Positions 59,601 through 64,000 of a DNA stretch of 64,000 nt are shown here, piece after piece. The DNA is from Neobacillus niacini NBRC 15566. GTDB lineage: Bacteria > Bacillota > Bacilli > Bacillales > Cytobacillaceae. How positions within the stretch are numbered: position 1 is the first letter of the stretch; each line of letters begins with the position of its first letter. The position numbers were made by a program, and so were the translations under genes. The notes beneath the pieces were generated by a model, which saw only the letters and a program-made list of their open reading frames with translations, was not told the origin of the DNA and did no database searches. The stretch spans positions 1-64,000 of the forward strand of contig NZ_BCVA01000026.1 of the NCBI RefSeq assembly GCF_001591505.1, read 5' to 3'.

Positions 59601-60621
59601 TGTATCGAATGTTGCCAACCAGTGGAACAAAGGAGAAGTAGCAGTCGAATTAACAGCAACGGATGCACTAAGCGGTGTAGCGAAAACCTTCTATTCTATT
59701 AATGGCACAGAATTTGTAGAGGGAACAATGTTTACCGTTACAGAAGAGGGTATAAATGAGGTTTCGTTCTACAGCGTTGACAACGCAGGCAATGTAGAAG
59801 AAGTGAAAACAGTAGAAGTGAAAATCGATACTGAGGCACCAGAAACTGTTTCGAATGTTGCCAACCAGTGGAACAAAGGGGAAGTAGCAGTAGAATTAGC
59901 AGCAACGGATGCACTTAGTGGCGTGGTGAAAACCTTCTATTCTATCAATAGCTCAGAATTCGTAGAAGGAACAGCGTTTACCGTTAAAGAAGAAGGCATA
60001 AATGAGGTATCATACTACAGCGTAGATAACGCTGGTAATGTAGAAAAAGTTAAAACAGTAGAAGTGAAGATTGATAAAACTGCACCAAAGGTTTCTTTCG
60101 ACATCGCTGCAGAACAGGAGCTTGGTTCTACTTTTACATTGGATTACCTTGCTGCCGATAACCTTTCAGGGATAGCGGTTGAAGAGGTAACGGTAAACGG
60201 TAAGTCCTATCAAAAAGGCGACCAAGTTACGCTTAGTGAACCAGGTGCATATAAGCTTGTTGTTACAGTAACCGATGCAGCAGGATGGACAACGCAAATA
60301 GAAAAAGAATTCCTTGTGTATATTCCTGCAACTCTTGAGGTACTACCGAAAGTGATTAAAGGAAACAAAGGAGTCTTTACTGTAAAAGCAATCTTACCGG
60401 AAAGCTTTGAATCTCTCTCTTTTGATGTATCTAGCTTTACATTAAACGGTGTAGCAGCTGATCCAAAAAATAATGGATTGCAAAAACAAGCAGAAAAAGG
60501 CCATTTCAAATTCGAACGAGAAGACTTTGATTGGAAAAAAGGCGAAGTTACCCTTGTATTACGTGGTTATTTAGAAAATGGCATTTTAATCATTGCCAAG
60601 AAAACTGTAGAAGTAAAATAA
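56659..60621 (+). CDS. Large secreted repeat protein (7 FnIII-like + 6 OmpL47-type domains) in the flagellar locus
   Basis: The 1320-residue protein starts at TTG 56659 behind AAAGGAGGGG. A signal peptide (IVSFILIVQLFFPIIGVLAAE) is followed by seven FnIII-like domains of about 88 residues to residue 650, each with an AP start, a SYKVY-like strand and a YEVTAYS-like strand. Six OmpL47-type repeats of exactly 82 residues follow, each with ELTATDDLSGV, FYSINGSEF and FYSVDNAGNVE. The last 180 residues include an Ig-like segment and a tail. No LPxTG, choline-binding or SLH anchor is seen. It resembles an adhesin or glycan-binding protein. Lying between hag and fliD, it could associate with the filament or wall; that is inference. 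It can be reached only by read-through of the hag terminator. Confidence 0.8.
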   Translation: MRKIKTLPMIVSFILIVQLFFPIIGVLAAEVQAPANLKIYERYPGSAVIEWDAVPYSSSYKVYRIDGDTKTLAAQPTTNKAFISLKEGTYSFAVSSIVSGQESPLSQPVTYEIIYPEMQAPSNIQSKVERFYDVTLSWDTASYVHYYKIYRVVDGVRSLVSTTEKTTHAFTTLPEGHYVYEVTAYNSIFGESQQAARVEVDVVYPDMAAPANVNYTVANGNDVTLSWDRSNYANKYNLYKVEDNKRTLVTSTTNLNVTLTNVPEGKHFYELTSYSYTFKESENATGIEVNLVHPDVQAPGNLNLSITNGNDGTLSWTKVDYATNYKVYQIIDGSRVLLKQTTYPQLSLPNMEEGNYIYEVTAYSDRFGESLGARLEQQVVHPDMQKPEGFTGTVLNVDTLYLKWNKVDYATSYKLYQVINGERKFVSNINNTYTAINNLPEADYAYEITSYSDRFGESAQASKVEATIVYPVLAAPYVQVYVNQEAKSIALWWDAVDYATSYDIYQVVDGVRTLIQPTPNTRIVFNNKPYGSYTYEVIAHSKYGDSPFSNQVTGKVEPVLEAPEAPKATANGNDVVLSWEPVKDADSYNVYEEVDGERVLIGNTSDPEFSLPGLESGEHTYVIVPVSPAGTESSSSSTVVVEVGEKDTTAPVTESNVVDKWNREAVSVELTATDDVSGVAKTYYSLNGIDFVEGTSLVVSEAGVTTVSFYSVDNAGNVEAVKTAEVKIDEASPVTTSNVTDQWLNTSYLLKLNATDDLSGVKETYYSINGEEYVKGTTIFVSDSGVNTVSFLSVDNAGNVEEVKTVEVKIDNEAPETVSNVVDGWNQGEVSVELTATDDLSGVANTFYSINGSEFVEGTTFTVTEEGVNEVSFYSVDNAGNVEETKTVEVKIDTEAPETVSNVTDKWNQGEAAVELTATDALSGVAKTFYSVNGSEFVEGTTFTITDEGLNEVSFYSVDNAGNVEEAKTVEVKIDTMAPETVSNVANQWNKGEVAVELTATDALSGVAKTFYSINGTEFVEGTMFTVTEEGINEVSFYSVDNAGNVEEVKTVEVKIDTEAPETVSNVANQWNKGEVAVELAATDALSGVVKTFYSINSSEFVEGTAFTVKEEGINEVSYYSVDNAGNVEKVKTVEVKIDKTAPKVSFDIAAEQELGSTFTLDYLAADNLSGIAVEEVTVNGKSYQKGDQVTLSEPGAYKLVVTVTDAAGWTTQIEKEFLVYIPATLEVLPKVIKGNKGVFTVKAILPESFESLSFDVSSFTLNGVAADPKNNGLQKQAEKGHFKFEREDFDWKKGEVTLVLRGYLENGILIIAKKTVEVK
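58609..60084 (+). repeat. Six in-frame tandem repeats of 246 bp
   Basis: Repeat starts at 58609, 58855, 59101, 59347, 59593 and 59839, each exactly 246 bp apart. The last four are very alike at DNA level, including silent sites; the first two are more diverged. This indicates recent duplication or gene conversion within the coding sequence. Confidence 0.93.
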
Positions 60622-60625
60622 CATG

Positions 60626-60654
60626 ATGGCCCTAGGACTCCTAGGGCCATTTTT
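60626..60654 (+). terminator. Terminator after the repeat protein gene
   Basis: ATGGCCCTAGG and CCTAGGGCCAT form an 11-bp perfect stem with a 3-base loop and T residues. Confidence 0.93.
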
Positions 60655-60754
60655 GTATAGTAAATTGTTTTGCTTTGCTGAGATAGCGTTTAAAAATATA
60701 TCAGGAAAAATCCCAAAATATCAGGAAATCCTCATTTTTTTACAAAAACCCCTC

Positions 60755-60780
60755 TATTCTTCTGAAAAACCTGCCGATAC
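60755..60780 (+). promoter_or_regulatory. Sigma-D promoter of fliD
   Basis: TATT (60755-60758), 14 bases, GCCGATAC (60773-60780), in a CCCCTCTA context like the hag promoter. It lies 37 bases before the GTG start of fliD. Confidence 0.68.
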
Positions 60781-60816
60781 TACATAAGAGAATATATTTA
60801 TGAGAGGTGATTAGCA

Positions 60817-62349
60817 GTGAATTATTCCTCTATCACTAGGTTAACAGGGTTTGCTTCAGGAATGGACACAGACTCGATTGTTAAAAAGCTGATGAATGCT
60901 GAGAGTATCTCGCTTAATAAACTAAAACAAAACCAACAAAAGCAAACATGGTTAAGTGATTCTTATCGGCAATGGAATGCAGATTTGTTAGCGTTTCGGT
61001 CGAATACGATTTTAAATATGAGTCTATCAAAAACGTATAATACGTTCGATGTTTCTTCCAGCCAAGAGAACGCCGTTTCAGCTACTGCTTCAGGCACATC
61101 CTTAGCAGGTACGTATTCTGTTGAAGTAAAACAATTGGCCAGTTCAGCTGCCTTTACTGGAGATAAAGTAAGTTTGGATCCAACCAAGACGCTTGGGAAT
61201 TCTGTCCAAGGTGCTGCCCAATTAACAGCTGATACATCGATAACAATTAATGTCAATAATGATCCGGGAAAAACGGCGACTATCGCTATTAAAACAACAG
61301 ACACCATCAACGATGTCGTGACAAAAATAAATGGTGCAAAAGACAGTACTGGAAAAAGCTTAGGACTGCAAGCCTTCTATGATCCAACCCTGCAACAGTT
61401 TACTTTAAAAACAAAGGAAACTGGAGCTGCTGCCAAAATTGATCTGAGTATGAATACAAGCGCAGAAAGTCAGGCGTTTTTAAACAATACACTGGGCCTA
61501 AACACAACTAACTTAGTTGCTGCAGGCCAAAATGCTAATGTCATTTTTAATGGTAATGAAATTACGACGTTACCATCTAATAATGCGACCATCATGGGGA
61601 TAAATTTTTCCTTCAAAAGTCCAACGGTGGGTGCAAGTACCGTTACTGTCTCGCAAAACACGGACGGGGTTATAAAGAATGTTAAAGATTTTGTTGATCA
61701 ATATAATAGCATGCTAGATAAGATGAATAAATCCATCACTGATCCTGTCTATAGGGATTACCAGCCTCTCTTAGAAGAGCAAAAAGGTGAGATGTCGGAG
61801 AAACAGATTGAAATGTGGGAAGAAAAAGCAAAAAGTGGTCTTCTTCGCAGTGATCGTATTCTCTCTGGGCTGGTTACAAAAATGCGCAGTGTGATGACCT
61901 CTATTGTCGATAATGGCAGTTCTTATAACTCACTTTCGTCGATCGGGATTTCATCTAGAAGCTATCAGGACAAAGGTAAACTTTATGTGGATGAAACAAA
62001 ATTAAGAGAGGCCATTCAAGCAGATCCTGACGCTGTTGAAAAACTATTTTCCCAACTTGGGGATGCAAGTAAAGGAACAAGTGGTGTCATCAATCAACTT
62101 TCCGAGACTTTACAGGCCGGGATTAAAGAATTGACCAATAAAGCTGGTTTCACCGGGAATAATCAGTATGATCAAAGTGTTATTGGGAAGTTATTGTCGA
62201 ATGCGCAGACGGATATTGCCCGCCAAACCGAGAAGTTGCAGCGTAAAGAAGCACAATATTATCGCCAATTTGCGGCAATGGAGCAAGCAATGTCACGTTT
62301 TAATTCACAAAGTTCTTGGTTATATCAGCAAACGGGCGGAGGTATGTAG
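60817..62349 (+). CDS. fliD: Flagellar filament cap FliD
   Basis: The 510-residue protein starts at GTG 60817 behind GAGAGGTGA. It has the N-terminal FliD motif ITRLTGFASGMDTDSIVKKLM and the C-terminal FliD domain with VSQNTDGVIKNVKDFVDQYN and SIGISSRSYQDKGKLYVDE, then a coiled-coil tail. It caps the filament and directs flagellin folding. fliS and fliT, which follow it in B. subtilis, are replaced here by a wall-hydrolase-like gene and fliK. Confidence 0.92.
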   Translation: MNYSSITRLTGFASGMDTDSIVKKLMNAESISLNKLKQNQQKQTWLSDSYRQWNADLLAFRSNTILNMSLSKTYNTFDVSSSQENAVSATASGTSLAGTYSVEVKQLASSAAFTGDKVSLDPTKTLGNSVQGAAQLTADTSITINVNNDPGKTATIAIKTTDTINDVVTKINGAKDSTGKSLGLQAFYDPTLQQFTLKTKETGAAAKIDLSMNTSAESQAFLNNTLGLNTTNLVAAGQNANVIFNGNEITTLPSNNATIMGINFSFKSPTVGASTVTVSQNTDGVIKNVKDFVDQYNSMLDKMNKSITDPVYRDYQPLLEEQKGEMSEKQIEMWEEKAKSGLLRSDRILSGLVTKMRSVMTSIVDNGSSYNSLSSIGISSRSYQDKGKLYVDETKLREAIQADPDAVEKLFSQLGDASKGTSGVINQLSETLQAGIKELTNKAGFTGNNQYDQSVIGKLLSNAQTDIARQTEKLQRKEAQYYRQFAAMEQAMSRFNSQSSWLYQQTGGGM

Positions 62350-62352
62350 TCT

Positions 62353-63030
62353 ATGAATATTGGATCTTTGTCTAGTAATTGGCTGCTTCACAAAACGATC
62401 TTAGATACTTCGCGCCTCGGGGAAAGTAACCTTTCTAATCAATCAGGTCTAACAAATAATCCCTTTGAGGAATTACTTGAACAAGTGTTGCTGCAAACCA
62501 AGATGAATCATAAATCAACTAGCAATCTAGATATTTCAACTCTACTAGCTCGTTTGGATTCGCTGGTCCCTCAGACTGGGGCAGGAGTTCCACAAAGTGA
62601 ATCTCTCTCTTCTAAAACGACGGGCAGCAACAATCTTAATGCCCATCTAAAGGGAGTTTTGCAGAATACAGGTCACTTTTTTCAAGAGGCTGGTAAAAAA
62701 TATAATATTGATCCTGCTCTCCTGGCAGCTATCTCCATCCATGAAACGGGTAACGGAACGTCTAACGCGGCTCGTTTTAAATTTAATGTGGCAGGGATGA
62801 TGGGGAAAAACGGTTTAAAAACCTATTCATCCATTGAAGAGAGCATATTTGATATGGCTCGAAACCTTCGTCAAAACTATTTAGATAAAGGGAAATTAAC
62901 CATCGCTCAAATAGGGGCCAAGTATGCACCAATTGGAGCGGCTAATGACCCCACTCAACTTAATAATCACTGGGTAACAGGTGTTCAGCGCTACTTTGAT
63001 ACCTTAACAACAGGGAGTAATTATGCGTAA
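62353..63030 (+). CDS. Glucosaminidase-like flagellar muramidase (FlgJ-like domain)
   Basis: The 225-residue protein starts four bases after fliD. Its N-terminal about 110 residues are low-complexity Ser/Thr/Asn and contain no signal peptide, as expected for cargo of the flagellar export gate. The C-terminal domain has the glucosaminidase/FlgJ pattern IDPALLAAISIHETGNGTSNAARFKFN split around the catalytic Glu, then GMMGKNGLKTYSSIEES and YAPIGAANDPTQLNNHWV. It probably cuts peptidoglycan. Its position after the cap gene suggests a role when the growing structure meets the wall, or a secreted autolysin. Confidence 0.78.
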   Translation: MNIGSLSSNWLLHKTILDTSRLGESNLSNQSGLTNNPFEELLEQVLLQTKMNHKSTSNLDISTLLARLDSLVPQTGAGVPQSESLSSKTTGSNNLNAHLKGVLQNTGHFFQEAGKKYNIDPALLAAISIHETGNGTSNAARFKFNVAGMMGKNGLKTYSSIEESIFDMARNLRQNYLDKGKLTIAQIGAKYAPIGAANDPTQLNNHWVTGVQRYFDTLTTGSNYA

Positions 63031-63072
63031 TAGGTATCTTTTATACAAAGGAAAGTGAGTAGGTGGCAGAAC

Positions 63073-64000
63073 GTGATCCAGCTTTCAGGAATACAAATGA
63101 AAAGCATTAATCAAACCGGCAAAATGGCAGCGAGTGAGGGAGAACAGGCTGATGGTTTTGAGGCTTTGTTACAACTTATCGGCCAAGTACAAGAGCAGCA
63201 AAAGGAAGAAGATACGGTGCCTTTTGGATTCATTAACCCATTGGTACAACCTGCCTCATTGCAGCAAAATGCATTAACGGATCCTATTCTCCTAGAAGGG
63301 ATGGAAAAAAGGTCGATAGCAGTGCAGGTCCAAGCTGAGCCAAACGTAGAGATGGCGAAACAAACAGCAGATAATCCTTTGTTCCAATCGGCAATAAATA
63401 GCCTGGTGGGTGTTGACGGACAGAAAGGTGAAATACTGCTGGAAACTGCAACCATTTATCAAAAGGCAGTAACAGCTGAATACGTTAAAGAAACAGGGAT
63501 AGTCACTAATGAGGATTCCACTCAAAAAGAATTACTTGATATGAACCAAACGGGCAGGAATTCTTCAGTGGACGCCTTCACCACGGTTCATTCAACGCAG
63601 GCGACCCAACCGATTATTTCCAATGAGAAGGGTGTCCCTTTACAAACTGTACAAGCTAACCAATTTGATCAAGAAATAACGAAGTTTTTACAATCTTCGA
63701 TACATGTAACAGGATTGGAAGATGGAATCGAGGCTGCGTTTACCCTGGCGCCAAAGCATTTAGGTAAGGTCGATGTCAAGGTTACCATTCAGGAGGGGCA
63801 AGTAACGGCTGAATTCCTTACATCGACTCCTTTAGGTAAGGATTTACTAGAATCACATGTTCAGACATTACGGTCTGCTTTAGAAACACAGGGGCTGCAT
63901 GTCGTGAAAATCGATATCTCGCAACAGAACATAAACTCTAACTTCATGGGGGCTTTCTCACAAAAGGGAGATTCAAATGCAAGACATGGACAGCAAGATT
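63073..64000 (+). CDS. fliK: Hook-length control protein FliK, 5' part (runs off the window)
   Basis: The frame opens at GTG 63073, six bases after AGGTGG, and stays open to the right edge, 309 codons. The N-terminal part is polar and Gln-rich. Near the edge the Flg_hook domain appears: EAAFTLAPKHLGKVDVKV, ITIQEGQVTAEF-like strands, then LESHVQTLRSALETQGLHV and a basic/polar tail. FliK measures hook length and switches export specificity. In B. subtilis fliK lies in the fla/che operon; finding it after fliD implies a different cluster layout. Confidence 0.8.
   Translation, partial: MIQLSGIQMKSINQTGKMAASEGEQADGFEALLQLIGQVQEQQKEEDTVPFGFINPLVQPASLQQNALTDPILLEGMEKRSIAVQVQAEPNVEMAKQTADNPLFQSAINSLVGVDGQKGEILLETATIYQKAVTAEYVKETGIVTNEDSTQKELLDMNQTGRNSSVDAFTTVHSTQATQPIISNEKGVPLQTVQANQFDQEITKFLQSSIHVTGLEDGIEAAFTLAPKHLGKVDVKVTIQEGQVTAEFLTSTPLGKDLLESHVQTLRSALETQGLHVVKIDISQQNINSNFMGAFSQKGDSNARHGQQD

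Noticed and set aside
58260..60509. Minus-strand ORFs within the repeat protein gene
   Set aside because: They arise because the repeated coding sequence lacks stops on the other strand; no start signals or domains.
1..64000. Prophage, insertion sequences, tRNA or rRNA genes
   Set aside because: No transposase, integrase, phage structural gene, cloverleaf or rRNA sequence was recognised anywhere in the window.

Overview
The window looks like a chromosome segment of a spore-forming, flagellated Bacillaceae bacterium (Bacillus/Neobacillus-like). The basis is low-GC DNA, AGGAGG ribosome binding sites with frequent GTG/TTG starts, CcpA-type cre boxes, B. subtilis-like gene sets (glcDF, murQRP, glvR-malP-malA, motAB, flgMNKL, hag, fliD) and sigma-D promoters. 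The genus is inferred, not proven. No rRNA, tRNA, CRISPR array, transposase or prophage gene is visible.

Region 1 (1-6.7 kb): the acidic tail of an unknown gene, then an AT-rich peptide-secretion cassette. It encodes a C39-peptidase ABC exporter, a double-glycine-leader peptide, a small GyrI/DUF5085-like protein, a HlyD-type adaptor, a membrane HExxH (M50-like) protease and a small membrane protein. It reads as a bacteriocin or signalling-peptide system with two proteases.

Region 2 (6.7-14.9 kb): housekeeping and accessory genes: a CynX/NimT-type MFS carrier, a duplicated 4-TM protein, a Nudix hydrolase, DoxX, glycolate oxidase glcD-glcF with a CdaR-type regulator, and a HAD phosphatase. A strict 52-bp tandem array of imperfect palindromes (11 units) follows.

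Region 3 (15.6-33.1 kb): amino-sugar and glucoside catabolism. murQ-murR-murP-mupG takes up and splits MurNAc compounds behind a cre-controlled promoter. A secreted GH84 hexosaminidase has a cre box and a terminator-like hairpin in its leader. A LicR-type PRD activator precedes a lactose/cellobiose-family PTS interleaved with a glycosylasparaginase and CutC, plausibly for GlcNAc-Asn-type glycan remnants. glvR-malP-malA imports and hydrolyses maltose-type alpha-glucosides. An orphan promoter-to-terminator unit lies at 28.8-29.1 kb.

Region 4 (33.2-46.2 kb): two small acidic proteins around a REP-like palindrome, an aldo/keto reductase, then a fructan-type locus. The latter has a YesMN two-component system, a membrane-anchored binding protein, an LplABC-type ABC importer, a GH32 beta-fructosidase and a fructokinase.

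Region 5 (46.2-64 kb): motility. On the minus strand, a sigma-D promoter, a c-di-GMP-I riboswitch and a 40-codon membrane-protein gene form one small unit, next to a C39-like protein and motA-motB. On the plus strand are yaaR, flhO-flhP, a MITE-like repeat, flgM-flgN-flgK-flgL, a PilZ gene, hag, a 1320-residue FnIII/OmpL47-type repeat protein, fliD, a glucosaminidase-like protein and the start of fliK. fliW, csrA, fliS and fliT, usually found here in B. subtilis, are not in their expected places.
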